This document shows positions 11,160 to 24,520 of a DNA stretch of 64,000 bases, one piece after another; the stretch's first letter is position 1, and each line of letters begins with the position of its first letter. This stretch comes from Phragmites australis. Lineage: Eukaryota > Streptophyta > Magnoliopsida > Poales > Poaceae. Under the pieces are notes generated by a model, which saw nothing but the letters and a program-made list of their open reading frames with translations, did not search any database and was not told the DNA's origin. The DNA lies in assembly GCF_958298935.1 (NCBI RefSeq), contig NC_084923.1:7690501-7754500 (forward strand). Direction: 5' to 3'. The position numbers were made by a program, and so were the translations under genes.

Positions 11160-11690
11160 GCATCACTTGCAAATACACCCTACTGCCAAAATAGTACATT
11201 TGTCGTGAGTCAAGCTTTAGACATGAAGTGACCAAACTACTCAGTTTTAAGCATGAAATGACAACACCTTCCTACCAGCATATCATTTCTGTCGTGACTC
11301 ACACTTTAGATACGAAGTGACCACACGATAGACTTTAAGCATGACAGGACAACACCTCTATTGTAAATCAGGCTTTAGACACAAAATAACCATGAGACAG
11401 AGTTTTCAGCATGAAATGATAACACCTCTATCCTGACTTAGACTTTAGACATGAAGTGACCACACGATAGAGCTTTAATCATAAATTAAATGACAACACC
11501 TCTATTCTGACTCAGCCGACCACACGACGGAGCTTCAAGCATGATATTAGATATGAAGTGACCATACGACTCTGCTTTAACCATGAAATGACAAAACCTC
11601 TGTACGGACTCAAGCTTTAGACACGAAGTGATCACACGACAAAGCTTTAATCATAAATTAAATGACAACACCTCCATCTTAACTCAATCT
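11160..11690. repeat. Degenerate tandem repeat, ~75-80 bp units, near the MULE right end
   Basis: About six units share the pattern 'ctttagacatgaagtgaccacac' and then 'agctttaagcatgaaatgacaacacctc'. Units start near 11205, 11300, 11375, 11440, 11555 and 11610. Indels and a partial unit near 11510 show divergence. It lies between the GRF gene and the MetRS relic, so it is probably the subterminal repeat of the MULE. Confidence 0.7.
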
Positions 11691-11773
11691 TCCATGTAGA
11701 GGCAACAATAAATCATTGCTAAATTTTTACAAAAGAAATAGGCAATGTCAAGCAGTGGATAAGGCAGGGAAAC

Positions 11774-14700
11774 GGAGGTTGTGAACGGCACATCCTTGTA
11801 GCACGCCACGAGCTCGCCGTTGCTGTGCAGGTCAGCGGCTAACTTCTCCCAAGTCTTGCTCTTGCCACTAAGAGAAGCCTCAGGCCCTCCCGAGTATCTA
11901 GCAAAGGTGACCCGATGCATTTCCACTTTGAGGCATAAGATGTCTTCATGTAAATTTTATCAAATGAAAAGGTACTGGATGTCTTACCTTCGTATGGACC
12001 TCATTTGATGCAGCCAAAACCATTGCATGCGATTTTCTACCACGCATTGCCACCAGTTTCAAATTGCAGAGAACACACACTTTCCAGTTCTGCTCATTCA
12101 AAACAAGTATACAAGATCAGTGATGCATGGCATCACAAGAACATATCTAGAAAGACGAAATGATGCTTAGGAAGAGCAACCTGCATTTCTTCAAGAGGAA
12201 TGTATTTGACAAGGCCGCTAACCACTGTTCTTGGTGCCTCCTCTCCAACATAGATCTCCTCTACGTAAAGGGAATCAGCATCTGGATGCTTCTCTGCTTT
12301 TCTGATAAGCCCCACCCGAATATCCAACTTTGCAACTGAAACGTCTGCCTCTGCCGTCTTCGATTTTGAGCCACTAGATTGTTTCTTTTGTTCCTTCTTT
12401 GGACCTCCCTCTGGATAAGAAATGTGAGGAAATCTAACCAACGACTTGCTGGAAATTGAAATATTTTGGCAGAGAATAATTCAAAGAATAGTCAAAGCAT
12501 TTTTAAACTGAAAAATGTTGAAATCTGCCATGTAATGGACAGTTGGACACTCTCATCATAGTTTTGTGCAAGGAAATATATAGTGTGCACAGTTCACCAA
12601 GGTTATGCCCAGCAACATGGATTTTCTGTGTATCTCCAAACGTGCAGCAAAAGAAAAAGAAAAAAAAAAGATGTTTTCCTTTTTGATTCTAACCAACAAC
12701 AGCAAAGCCTTTTAATCCCAATTAAGTTAGTTAGGCTAGAGATGAAACCCTACAGGAGCCACTAAAAGAGGATAAGAAAGTAAACAAGGTAATAGCAATA
12801 AAAGTAGTAGTAATAATAGTAAAAGGATATCTATAGTCTACATCATGATTCTAAGCAACATCAAAGAGAATTACCAGATAATTTTGAGCCCTTGAGCTGG
12901 TTAGTAACTTCGTTGGCTTCAGCATCAGCTGCCGCTTTTGAGCTCCTCTCAGTTTGGTTTCCCGCATAATTTTCCCTATGGAGATCTACTTCTTCATTTC
13001 TCTGCATTCATTGAAAGTGCAGAGATGTAAATTATGTCCAACTGATGAACACATTTCTGAAATATAAAGAGGCACCAATTCCTTAAATAGAGGTGCAGAC
13101 TTTCATATTTTGTGCCCTGCTGGTACAAAAACCCAAGGAATTTTTGCCTTGGCAATTTCTCCTTTTTCTTCATTGAATGACATATCTTCGGGGGACAAAT
13201 TTAATTGACGTAACACCTTACAAAAGAGAGCACAGTGAGATTTAGGGGAAGAACACTATTCAAAAGATAACCCCACAAGATTCTGTGACAACTAGAATCA
13301 TACTTCATTAGAAAATGAGGGCATGAAAGGCTCCAGCAGACAGGCAAGGAGATAGACAAGACCAACTGAAGTTTTCATCACAATGGCACAGCTTGTTGGA
13401 TCTTCCTTGTAAAGTTTCCAAAATTGGCTCTGCTACATAAATTTTGCAAACCAAAGATAACTCAGTGTCACTAAAGACCACAGGGGGAAAAATTGAAAGA
13501 AAACAAAGGTAGAAAAAGATTTACTTGCAGATACGCATTCCCATCACTACATATGCCCTTCAGTCCTTGTTTCAGTTTAACCTATCATAAAAAGATTAGC
13601 ACAATGTTGTGAAACCTAGAAGCTGGCATGAAAAACAGAACGATGAACATGCAGTGCTGTTCTGTTTCACATAGTTAAAATAAGTCACCTTTTCCATTGC
13701 ATCAAGATATTGCTCAACCCATTTGCTAGTTTTTTTCGGCAAGTGCCTTTGTCAATGGATGTGACCCAGCATCAGGAGCTTCAGGTACAATAGAATCATA
13801 TCCAGCTCCTACAAAAAAAAATTAACAAAATGAACTTGCACATAAGTATGGAATAAGAACAGTGACGAATCACAGAAGATTAACCTATCAATCGATAATC
13901 CTCATTGAGACTGTGACTAAGAAGCTGGTTTTGCAACAAACCTTAACACACGGTTGATGAAGTTCCCCAAGTTGTTGAGCAACTCACTGTTCAATTTGGC
14001 TTGCAAATCGGCCCAAGTATAGAGTGTATCTGATGCCTGAGTAAGACAGATCAAACATGTCACCAAAAGTAATCTGTACAATCACAAACTTGAAGATCAA
14101 CCAAACAAGTATATCTACTGACCTCAGGGCGATTCATAAGCAGGTAGTATCGCCACACTACAGGAGGAATATGTGTATCCCTTGCATCACTACCAAAGAC
14201 TCCTATACCTTACTCTTGGAGAATTTTCCTACAGGCGCAACAATACTTAGTTACTTCCAGGAGATAGATGTGTTTTTTTATAGGAATAGATGTGTATACT
14301 AAGTACATACCATATATGCATTTACATCAGAATCTTTTTAATGAAGCACAAGCAAAATTCAAAAGCACATTGGACTGTAACCAATTAGCCATGCTCCTAT
14401 GCAACAAGATTCAATAGGCCATTTAAGAGACTTAAATTACATTTCATCAGAATCAATGTTTAAATTGGTAGTTCAGTACAAGGGTACAAAGAATTAAGAC
14501 TAAAGCCAGAACAGCAAGGAGAATGGAAAACTACGTAATTTAACATCTTATGCAATCTTGTCGCCAGTTTCATGCCACTATTCTCTTGCAGCACATGATG
14601 AACAAGGAAGTAATCAGCCAAAATGAAAAAAAATTGATATTTGGTGCAAACAAACGCAATTTAGTTCATCAAAAGACTAAACATCTCTTCCAAGAGCAGA

Positions 14701-17529
14701 GTGATCCCAGTTAAAGTAAACAAGCATTTAGCAGATACTAATAAACCACACGAACTGTGTACACACCCAACATTAGGTAAAAAATGTAAAAACTCATGTA
14801 CCTGCTTCATAATTCAAATATTCAGTAACACTTAAGGTTTTCATCATTGTCCAATTTTCACCAGTTCCAAGTAGTGTTGAAGGGAACATGATCTGAAAAT
14901 TTCCTTTCATCAAATAAGAACTTGATCCAAAAGGAGTAAATCATAAGAAGAAAATGGCAGTATATACAAGTGCCATCTATACACTTAAAACATGGATTTT
15001 TGTGATTGCAGTTCTTCATATGTGTGCTGGAATTTAAGGTAAAACAAAACATCTTTAACAAGTAAAAGAATCGCATGATCAGTGATAGAACACAACTGAG
15101 CTACCTATCCAGATAAGGGTTGAAGAAAGCGAATGGAATAGAGACTGATCATCATTATCATTCAGCTAGAAATTAGAGTTTAATATGTAAGTTCTGTTAT
15201 ATGGAGAAAAACGACAAAACTGTACCTGGAACATACTACCATCTCTACTGAGCAATAACCTTCGATAAATGATAAACTAATAAATTTTGAAGCTATAGCA
15301 ACATTATGAAAGGGCAAAAAGAGCCCATTATTTAGACAGTCATCCTGTCATGCCAAAACAATCTCGAATGGCTTCAGAAAATGCTCGCGATGTTATAGGC
15401 ACCTTACCGTTTGAAATGGCACATTATCTTTTCCCATGAACTGAAACAGTTCTACATTGTCAGGATTCTACCACCACTTCTCCCAATCGGGTGTATAGGA
15501 TGCCGTAATAGACACATAAGCGATAGCTGCATCAAACCAAACATAGAACACCTGAAAATAATCAAAATGGGGAAATTGGATAAACGCATAATTAGGATCC
15601 CTTCGTATCTGACATGCCCAAACCTTGTCTTTATACTTCTCATGCGGGACAGGAACTCCCCATTTAAGATCTCTGGTGATACAGCACGACTTTAGACCTT
15701 CCTGCAGCCATGCATTTGTTGCTTGAATGGCATTTTGACTCCATAAACAAGCTACTGAAGTTTCATTGATATAGTTTACCAACTTGTCTCTCAATAGAGG
15801 AAGCTCCACGAATAAGTGATCTGTATAACAAATACGTGGAGTGTTCTTACAGACCTACAAGGAAAGCCAGAAGACAAATAGAAATAGGGAAGTTCATAAT
15901 TCACAGTTTTATGACACATTGTATGCTTAAATCAATTATGTTGATACAGACAAAAAATGGCAGTACACAGTAAGTAACTGGGCATGCTTACCTTACACTT
16001 GGGATCAATAAGTTCAGTTGGATTCAACATTGTGCTGCACGCTTCACACTGATCACCTCGTGCAGCTGCATTACAGACTTTGTTTGGGCAAATTCCTTCC
16101 ACAAGACGATCGGCTAAAAATCTTTGGCATGTATCACAGTAAAGCTGCAAAGCAGATAAATTTTGTGTAAGAGAAACAACATGTGAAGATGGATATACAA
16201 GTACAACACCAAGGATAAGTTGTACCTGCTGCATTGTATTTTCCGTGAGCCAATTGTTTTCCATCAATCTATGGAAAATTGCATGGCAGACTTCTGTCTG
16301 CTCAGGAGAGGACGTACGCGAACTTGTCAAATTTTATGTCAAACCACTTGTAAACCTCATTATGTATAGCATGATACCTACATTTTTCAGCAGGGAAAGC
16401 TTCCTATGAAGAAAGTGTTTTCTTTTCTTTATGTAATAGATGCAGAATTGAGGTTTCCAAGAAATGCATATAGCAAATCACAGGTTGATAACTGAAACGT
16501 TCATGCGTAAATTACAAGACAAAGGAATATACAGTGGAATTCATAAAAGTCCAAATCTTATAAATAAGGAAGATATATAATTGTCGAACTCTAACACGAT
16601 TGCAGCATTAGATTCATTCAACATGCGCAGATTGAACACGCAATATCAAACAAAATCATATGATCACCGATTAGGTTATCAACCAAATATTGCGCAAATC
16701 AAATCACCAATCAACTAACTACTGCACCACGACTCCACCTGTTCAATGTGATTTAGGAAAAGTGTAACCAAAATTCATAAATTGAAATCAGCTGAAGCAA
16801 GCAAATCAACTGGTATGAGAACCAATTTATCGATTTGGCCCATAAATCTCTCCGTATTCGAGTTTTTAGTTCTCAAACATCATAACTGCACGTCAACTTA
16901 CTTTAGTGCTTCACTATTGAACACACCAAACTCGTACCACCAAAATTCAAAACCATGCATGAGGAGTGTCTAACGAGTTTACGTCAAAATGCAGCTAGAA
17001 TCTGCTACCCCAGGCAATTCACCTCACTTTCGCCAGGTCGTCCTGAGGCTCAAACCCCCAAATCAGACAGCTCGAGCGAGACGATATAAAACCAAACCGA
17101 TTCATCTAACAGATCAAAATTTCAACTAGAACGCACCGCCAGGTGAGGTGGAGGCTTGCTCACTTGTCGCAGATCTCTTTGGGCGTGCACTTCTCCTCCA
17201 TGGCCTTCATCTCAGTGGCCGTCCCGTACTCGTCAGTCCCGCATATGTAAATCGCGTTGTATCCCCTGCAGCCGGCAGTACCGCGCGAACACATCGGCGC
17301 TGAGCACACCTGCGCACATGACCACCGAAGATCCCCATCAAGTGAAAAATGGCGAACGGAGAGAGATCAAGGAATAATTTGGGGGAGGCGGCGCAGGAAG
17401 GGAGGGATGCTCACAGCCGATGATATTCCCCAGGTGGGAAACATTGTTGACGTAGGGTAGAGCGCTGGTGATGAGTATGTTGCGGCGGCCGGGGATCGGC
17501 AGCTTCGGCGGCGGTGGGGAGGAGGCCAT
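11774..17529 (-). pseudogene. MetRS: Cytosolic methionyl-tRNA synthetase, decayed multi-exon gene
   Basis: Exons, in minus-strand order: 17415-17529, 17164-17309, 16226-16377, 15992-16144, 15624-15854, 15408-15551, 14802-14892, 14123-14228, 13885-14036, 13689-13808, 13525-13581, 13304-13432, ~13108-13216, 12875-13001, 12181-12410, 11988-12089, 11774-~11929. The start is [20 protein letters not shown]. The class I signature ([12 protein letters not shown]), the zinc-binding [12 protein letters not shown] region and an EMAPII-like C-terminal tRNA-binding domain (KLDIRVGLIRKAEKHPD) are recognisable. The family aminoacylates tRNA-Met. Lesions: 1-bp gain near 17260; 2-bp loss near 16318; AAG-to-TAG stop after WEKWW (~15470); 1-bp loss beside the KFSKS catalytic loop (~14212); frameshifts near 13925 and 13750; a short internal deletion near 11925. 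The last exon, encoding ~15 residues, is missing next to the MULE. Family lesions are inferred from expected protein sequence. Confidence 0.9.
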
Positions 17530-20500
17530 CGGGACGGAGGGGAAGGTTTTTTTTTTTTTTTTAGGGAACGGAGGGGCGGGTTTAGGGCTAGGAGACGGCT
17601 TAGCGATGGTTTGTGCGAGTCGCTAACTCGTGTTTCGTCTCGAGCCGCCCGTGCTTGTTTGGTGGCATATATATGGTTTAACTTGACTTTTGTTTTGAGA
17701 CATAAGGAATAACTGTTTAGTTATGTGTATGTATTTGTGGGATTGGTTTTTAGAAAAAAGTTTTTTAGCTTGACTAAGTGAAAATATAGAAATCGGTCAT
17801 TTCTCCAGAGTCATACTTGTGGGGTGCAGGTATATGCAAGTATGCACTTTGATTGTAATAGTATATGATTAGTTAGTGTTAATTTATAATAGTATATTCA
17901 AATTGGATCAATGTTTAATTTGATAAAAATAATATATAATGTATTTATGTAAAATAAATATTATCTTAACCCTTGCCTTTTCACTTTAATCTTCTATAAC
18001 ATATACCCATACAGATAATAAAATTTAATCTCTTCTCAATCAAATTAATAGTATATAATCAACTAAACAATATGATACTACTACACACAATTTAGCTTAA
18101 ATAAAGCTAACTCACTAATACGCCAGACTAAAGCCATACGGACAACTAAGTGAACCCTAATCACTGTCAAACCTACCAACGCCGCTTCACAAGAATTCAG
18201 GAATCAGGAGTAACTGATTAAGGCTTCGTTTCTGAGTAAGCTGGAACCTGTATGCTTCGATCAATTGGTTCGTTTGTGCTACGAACTACTCACCTCTTTT
18301 GGTTCTTGGATTGCGCGTTTGCCATCCAGTGAATTTTTGGGCGTTTTCCAGGACGCTGAAAATCTTTCCTGTTGCTAATGTGAGCGCGTGTGAAATCAAT
18401 CCTGTTGTGGAATGCACGCAGAACTGAACTACTGCCCTGCTGATTTGAAGAAAGTTTGATTTCTTGAATGTTGCACTGAATAAGGGTTTATGCCTGAAAC
18501 CTGACAATTTCGTTTTGCTTTTCAGTTGATAAACTTAACCTGGAAGGAAAAGCCTGCCTTATAGTGGACTCGAAGCTTTTGATGCAGGTGCCTCAACATT
18601 CAACAAGGTACCCTCCTATGGTATCAGTTGTCCTCTAACGACTTGAAGAACTTCAGTCTTCAGTTCGTTCAAAAGGTGTTAAATGAACTTTACTCTGTTC
18701 TTTATGAAATCGAAATAACTGTCAAAGATATGTTTTCTTTATCACCATGAAAATCATATAAGGAGGGTGCAGTAGAGGAGTAAACAGTATCCCTCCGAGC
18801 ATGATGTTTTTTGGTGTTAAGATAGAAAGTTATGGTCGAAGACCATTACAACGCGACCCGTACGAGACGATCGCCAAACCCGTGCTACCGGTTGATTTGT
18901 TATACAATGAAGCATGCAACCTAGCAGCTAAGCCTACTCTCGCAAACATAGACGACCTAGGTGCAGTGCACCAGCAGCGATCCAGAGGTCCACTTCGTGC
19001 TTGATGATCGCAAAGTCTAGGAAACAAGCACATGTTTCTTTCTCTTAGCTAGAGAACGGATTTTATCATCTGAATATGAGTCTCAAGCAATGCCTGAGCA
19101 TGCATCAACCAATCAACTAAGCTACGCAGAAAGAAGGATTTTGCTTATTTACAATGATACGTGGTTGCCTCTTTATACAGAAAGAAAAAATTACAATCAT
19201 AAATTTATTATAACTCTTAACTTATCTCTTACTAAACTTATCTCTAGCCAGTCATAATTCAATTTAATTCCTAACTTATCTCCTATCAAACTTATTCATA
19301 ATTAAATCAATTCTAATTCTACCATAGCAATAAATACACTAACTAATCTTATCCTAACCTCCCTCATTCTACAATGTCGTGGTTACTATTCACATGCATG
19401 AACAGTAATTCATGCGCATAACATAGTGGTAGAGAGCGAGAGTTGTTAGTGGTTAAGTGTGTGACTTCAAGCCCTATTTCGTTTTGAAAAAAAGATATGT
19501 AGTTCCTTCTATGATTTCTAGAAAAAAAATCACTAACTTTAGTGCACATAGTGTTGCTTCCTGAAAATTGCTGAGATGTTAATACATTAAAGATTTTGGT
19601 AATCATATTGATATAGCTTAACCTACAAATCATCGACATAGTCAAGTACGGTACTTCATAATCGTGAAGCACTCAAGAAATAAAGTCCATGGCACAATGG
19701 ATTGAAAAGGGAAGGTACAAAGCAATGGATTGAAAAGTACATCATGTTGTTTGGTTCATGTCACATTGCTAAAAGCTGAGTCCATGTGTCGCTCCCTGAT
19801 CCAGATTGGGGACAGCATGAGCACTACTGCAGCTTGAACTACAAATTAACACTCTTGTGGGTTATCACTTTTTAATCACTACAATAAAATTATTGCCCAT
19901 AGGCTCAATGGATGAAAGGGAAATGCATTGCATCACTCAGAATAGTACTACATCACGCTGTTAGGTCTGCGTCGCAATTAAGAAAAATCATGTTCATGAT
20001 CAAAATTATTATTGGCTCTAGACAAGCACGATTAGTTGGTTAATTGATATGACTATTAACAACCAGCAGCACTCACGTTGTTGATATATCCTGAGTCCTG
20101 ACCTCCATAAGTTGCCAACAACCAATTCATGCATCATCATTAGCTCAATTTGTGGTAATATGCCAGTATCCATGGCTAATTCTATCAGCTCCATTTGGGG
20201 GTGAAGTAACCAGTTTTAGTGAACTGAATAATCAACATCTTTGTTTCATTTGTTATTCCACTTTGTATCTACAAGTAAGAAGGTAACAGTGGAACAAGCT
20301 TCTTTTTTTCCTTTTACTTGCAAAAAAGAGGTGTTCTAGAGTAGTTAAACTTATAAAGATAGAATAATACTTTTGTGCTAGTGCCTGGAATATCTCCTTA
20401 AGAGAAGGCAAAAAAAAAATGTCATGGATCCTGTTGTCTCAATCTAACTATGAGATCATGTGATAAAATATTGGATTGAATGATGAAATTGCCATAGTAA

Positions 20501-20781
20501 AGTGATTTAGTATAATAACATTAGGATAATGTTCATAAGTTGCTAATATGCTACTTAGATATGCTTATATGCCAGTGTTAGTGTAGAGATGATGCAATAT
20601 ACTCGTTTGAGTAGTGTTACGTGAATTGATTTGAGTCTAGTTAGGAAAGACTGATGCTTGTACTCGTTTGTTGTTTAATTCATGTGCAGGTGTTGCTCGA
20701 AGGCGAACTTGGTCGATGATGGATCGGTGAACTAAGTTTAAGGAGGAACTGAGTTTCGATGACTAGGTTCAGGAGGAACTA
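17530..20781. other. Intergenic region, no supported gene
   Basis: 17549-17566 is a poly-T run just upstream of the MetRS start. The rest is AT-rich with only short, non-conserved reading frames. 19160-19350 has repeated 'ttatctc(tta/cta)...aaactta' motifs. A weak tRNA-like stretch near 19420-19475 is too poor to call a SINE. No TSD-flanked element was found. Confidence 0.4.
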
Positions 20782-23543
20782 TATCACATCCGATTTTAAG
20801 ATCAAACCGAATATAAACTATATTTATGATAGGATCAGTTTACACATACATATAGCGATATCACTAATGGAAAACAGACACAATGCTAATTATTACAACG
20901 CTATTTATTATAAAATGACCCACAGGTCTAAAGAAAATTACATAGCAGTAGAAAAAAAAACATAGGCGTAGTGCCCACTCCACAGGCAGTCGATCGGAAG
21001 CTCCACAAACCTAGAATTTTGTGTCGTCTTCATGATATTCCTCGAAAGCTTCACCTTCTGAAAAGCAATCGTGAATATTTCCAGTACTCGGCAAGTGAGG
21101 GAAAGTATGACATGGAGACTTAAACTAAAATTTTCCTATCCTCTAGGGTTTAATTTGCATAAAAACCAATTTTAGACTAAGGTTACATAAAGCAGTTTTT
21201 TCTAAAGGAAATAAGTGTAATTGATCTCCTTTAACCTCCAAAAATTCAACAATTTCTTTACCACGATAAACATCCATCCAACTAATCATATGAGGGTCCA
21301 TGCCACTCGTAACCATGAGCACAGCTGAATATTCAGTTTAACACTCTACAGAGTTTGTACACTTTACCCACGAATCATGACCAACTCTTTTTCCAATACC
21401 CGTCAGTACCTTACACTCTTCCGAGGTGTGTACCAAGAGATCATTACGAGGCTTTTCCAAAGAGTCTCCCAGCATATATTTGCCCACTAAGATTTGGTCG
21501 TCGTACATAAGTGGAGTAACCCTCCACCCCAGAAGCCTCCTCTTGTGCTAGGTAGAATCGAGAAATATCCCTTCCTTTTCTACACATCTATTTGGCTCAT
21601 ACACCACTGGGAAAATATCTAGTTACTTAGTTACTTAGCCAAGCCATACCATATAGGTCTCATGGTTGTACTGTTGTCATGGGTGGTCACTCCACAAACT
21701 GATCCTTAATATGGTTTGGACAAGACCGTCAACTAACCAACAAGGGTAATCACCAGAATATCCATCCATAGTTAACCATGCTTGGAACACATCAACAGGC
21801 ACACACTGGCATCCCCTTCTTGACCAAACCCTAGATTCCTTATTGCTAAATCCCTTAACAACATTAATTATCATATCCTACTTCTTATCTCAACTTTTAA
21901 TTCCAAAGCTCATGATTCATCACCTATATACTACATGTTCATCTAAAAGCACAGCTAAGCAGTATACTCGTGTTATTGAATAAAACATCTACAGAGGAAA
22001 ACTACACATATTGCTAGTGTTTGCTAAACTATCCCATTTCACCATAAAAACAGCATGTATGTTTTGTAAAATTGACTTTAATTGAAAATTAGGATCACAA
22101 CATGGTCAAGACACTTGCCTTCATCAAGGTGGTGCATGGTTCCTTCAAAGTCTTCTTCATGGAGATTTCTGAACTGCTCTTGAATTGATTCGTCTACACG
22201 TGCACAAAATCAAACATAAGAACAGTAAACCAAACAGTAAGAAAACTAGGTAAAAACCCTATAAAAAGATTCTACACGTCGCAAAAAAGGTCTATGGATA
22301 CATGGACCGTGGCTAGAGGGTCGGTTCACAAGTCCACAGTGGACCAGAGATGGCAGTGGTGGCTTTAGCGGCAGAGGGTGGCTGGAGATGGCCGGATCGG
22401 GGCTCCAGTGGCTGAGGTGTTCTGACGAGCGGTGGAAAAGGGAGATGAAGGGCCGGTGATCTCAACCTGAGCGATGTTGGGGTCAGAGCAATGGAGACGC
22501 GGCAAGGACGACGAAGGTAGTGGTCGGAGCGATGCGCGGGGGGGGGGGGGGGGCTCCGGCGGCTGAACAACAACGAAACTGCACGGGGCGGCCTCCAGAG
22601 TTTCCTGCGAAGCCAAAAGGACGATCAGCATGGTTGGATACGGCACAATGGTGTGAAATAGTGGCGGCGGTGCACTACTCATCGGAGACAACAGCGACGG
22701 CAAATCAAGTGAGGAGAAGAGGCTGGAATGGATGGAAGGGGTGCGCAAAAGGGTGACAAACTCGGTGGTGTAAAATTTATAGAGAGAAAGGGGGAGAGAG
22801 GGGCGCATGGCTCGGTCGGACTTCAATGTCGAAGTTAAATCCACGTGGCCAGAAATGGCAACGGGTGACCATTTCACGCGATTGAAGAGGGGAAAGGGAA
22901 GGGAGAGGGTGTGTGTGCGTGATGGTTTAGTGCTCGGGCGGGAAGGCGGCTCCGATTAACGACAACAGCGGCGACAGTGCGGGAGTGGGGAGGCAAGCGA
23001 CCGGAGGAGGAAGATGAGCCAGGGCGGCTCGGCTCGACGTGGCTTTAGCTGGGCCCACGGTCAGTTAAAGGGGTGGGGCGGCTAGCTGGCTCAGCCAGTT
23101 TGGGCTCGACCCAAACCCATAGGGAGAGGGGGGCGAACAGGCTTTGGCCTAGGCGAAAAATTAGAGCAGGCCAAAAAAAAAGAAAAAAATGGCCCGGCCG
23201 GATGGAGGGAAAAAGAAAGAGAAAGGAAGAGGGCTTTGGGCCAGGTTTTCAAGGAGTTTTGGCTCGGGTTGAGTTTTTTTATTTCTCTTTTCTATTTCTA
23301 TTTCGAATCTAAGGCAAATCAAACAAATTTTTAAAAACACTTTTCACCCAAAATTTTAGAGAGGAAGAAAAAGGGGCCTACTGCAACTACAGAGCCAACA
23401 TGAATGCAATCAAACAAAATGTAACCTAAGGTATTTAATTTGTTTTAGAAAATATTATTTTATTCCTATGCTAATGGTGAAGCTATCAATTAATTTTGGG
23501 AAAAATTTTAATAGTTAACAAAGCTAAAAGTTAGGGTGTTACA
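20782..23543 (-). mobile_element. 3' LTR of a Gypsy chromovirus (minus strand)
   Basis: On the minus strand it begins TGTAACACCCTAACTTTTAGC (right edge 23543) and ends in ATCGGATGTGATA, resembling the CCGGGTGTGACA end of the 5627-8744 LTR but with terminal CA changed to TA. A purine-rich tract (AAGGGGTAGGTT on the minus strand) abuts its start, as expected for the polypurine tract of a 3' LTR. Adjacent pol sequence at 23569-24520 confirms the polarity. It is 2762 bp. The GC-rich portion (22320-23250) includes a 16-G run (22538-22553). Confidence 0.75.
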
Positions 23544-23568
23544 AACCTACCCCTTAGGATGAATCTCG

Positions 23569-24520
23569 CCCTCGAGATTAGGGTTGATCCTCGAATAGCT
23601 GCGAAAACTCTGCCTATAGATCATCTTCTCACTCCTAGGTGGCCTCATCTTCTGAGTGCTGACTCCACTAAACCTTGCACATTTTGATAGTCTTTCTTCT
23701 TGTTGTTCGTTCCACAATATCCAAAATTCTGATAAGATATTCTGCATAGGTAAGATCTTCCTGTGGGTCCACTCCTTCTAGAAAATATTGTTCCTCTAAT
23801 ACTCTTAAACATTTCTTTAGTTGAGATATATGAAAAACATCGTGCATGTTGGCCAATGCAGATGGTAGTTTCAATTGATATGCTACTTCTCCACGTCTTG
23901 TAAATATCCTGAATGGTCCAATATACCTGGGTGCCAACTTTCCTTTAACCTTGAATCTGCGGAGATCTCTAACAGGTGAGACTTTCAAGTACACCATATC
24001 TCCGACTTCAAAGGTTAATTCTCTTCATCGATTATCCGCGTAGCTCTTCTGTTGAGACTATTCAGTCTTCAAGTTTTCTCATATGGTTTGAACCTGCTCT
24101 TTTTCTCTTCTAAGAACTTATGGTCCAAACACTTGGTTTTCTTCGATCTCGTTCTAGTATAATGGAGTTCTGTACTTTCTTCTATATAAAGCTTCAAATA
24201 GAAGCATTTTAAGGCTGGCTTGGTAGTTGTTATTGTAGAAAAACTCTACATATGGTAAGGATTTATCTCAACTCTGCTTTTACTTCAAAGTACATGCCCT
24301 CAACATATCTTCTAATACTTGATTGGTCCTCTCCATCTGCCAATCGGTCTAAGGGTGATATGCAGAGCTGAAGTTTAACTTAGTGTTCAATGATTTGTGC
24401 AACTTCAGCTAAAAGTGAGAGGTAAATTAGGTACATCGATCTGACATGATCTTTTTGGGTACACCATGTAGGCACATAATTCTTGGCATATAGAGCTCGG
24501 CAAGTTTTGCACTTGAATAT
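23569..24520 (-). pseudogene. Gypsy pol fragment: integrase C-terminus and chromodomain
   Basis: Minus-strand reading from 24520 down gives the integrase core end (YHPQTDGQMERTNQVLED), then the GPY/F-type module (DMVYLKVSPVRDLRRFKVKG, then LAPRYIGPFRI), then a chromodomain (RILDIVERTTRRKTIKMCKV, then QWSQHSEDEAT). This order is typical of Tekay/Del chromoviruses, whose chromodomain directs integration to heterochromatin. Stops interrupt it, including one after DEAT. gag, protease, RT and RNase H are absent because the element is cut at 24521 by another LTR. It directly precedes its 3' LTR at 20782-23543. Confidence 0.88.

Larger units (their letters stand above)
1..11690 (+). mobile_element. 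Right part of a degenerate MULE (Mutator-like) transposon with PMD and GRF genes
   Basis: The left end lies outside the window. The plus strand shows the end of a MULE transposase (69-407) and then a plant-mobile-domain gene (919-5206). The minus strand carries a convergent GRF zinc-finger gene (~10536-11074). The right flank (~11160-11690) is a degenerate tandem-repeat field of the kind often found near transposon ends. Beyond it the methionyl-tRNA synthetase relic begins. Three solo LTRs with readable TSDs have landed inside. The order transposase, PMD, convergent third gene recalls the convergent mudrA/mudrB layout of maize MuDR, but that is analogy. No terminal inverted repeat was identified at the right end, so the right boundary is approximate. 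Confidence 0.6.

Noticed and set aside
19420..19475. Possible tRNA-derived SINE (box A/B-like)
   Set aside because: 'agtggtagagagcg' and 'gacttcaagccct' resemble Pol III boxes only weakly. No TSD and no poly-A or poly-T tail at the right distance.
19870..19890. Possible CACTA left terminus ('cactacaataaaa')
   Set aside because: No subterminal repeats and no matching TAGTG end or 3-bp TSD nearby on either side.
22365..22877. 170-codon minus-strand frame rich in Pro/Ser
   Set aside because: Lies in the GC-rich block of a minus-strand Gypsy LTR and spans a 16-G run. No motif.
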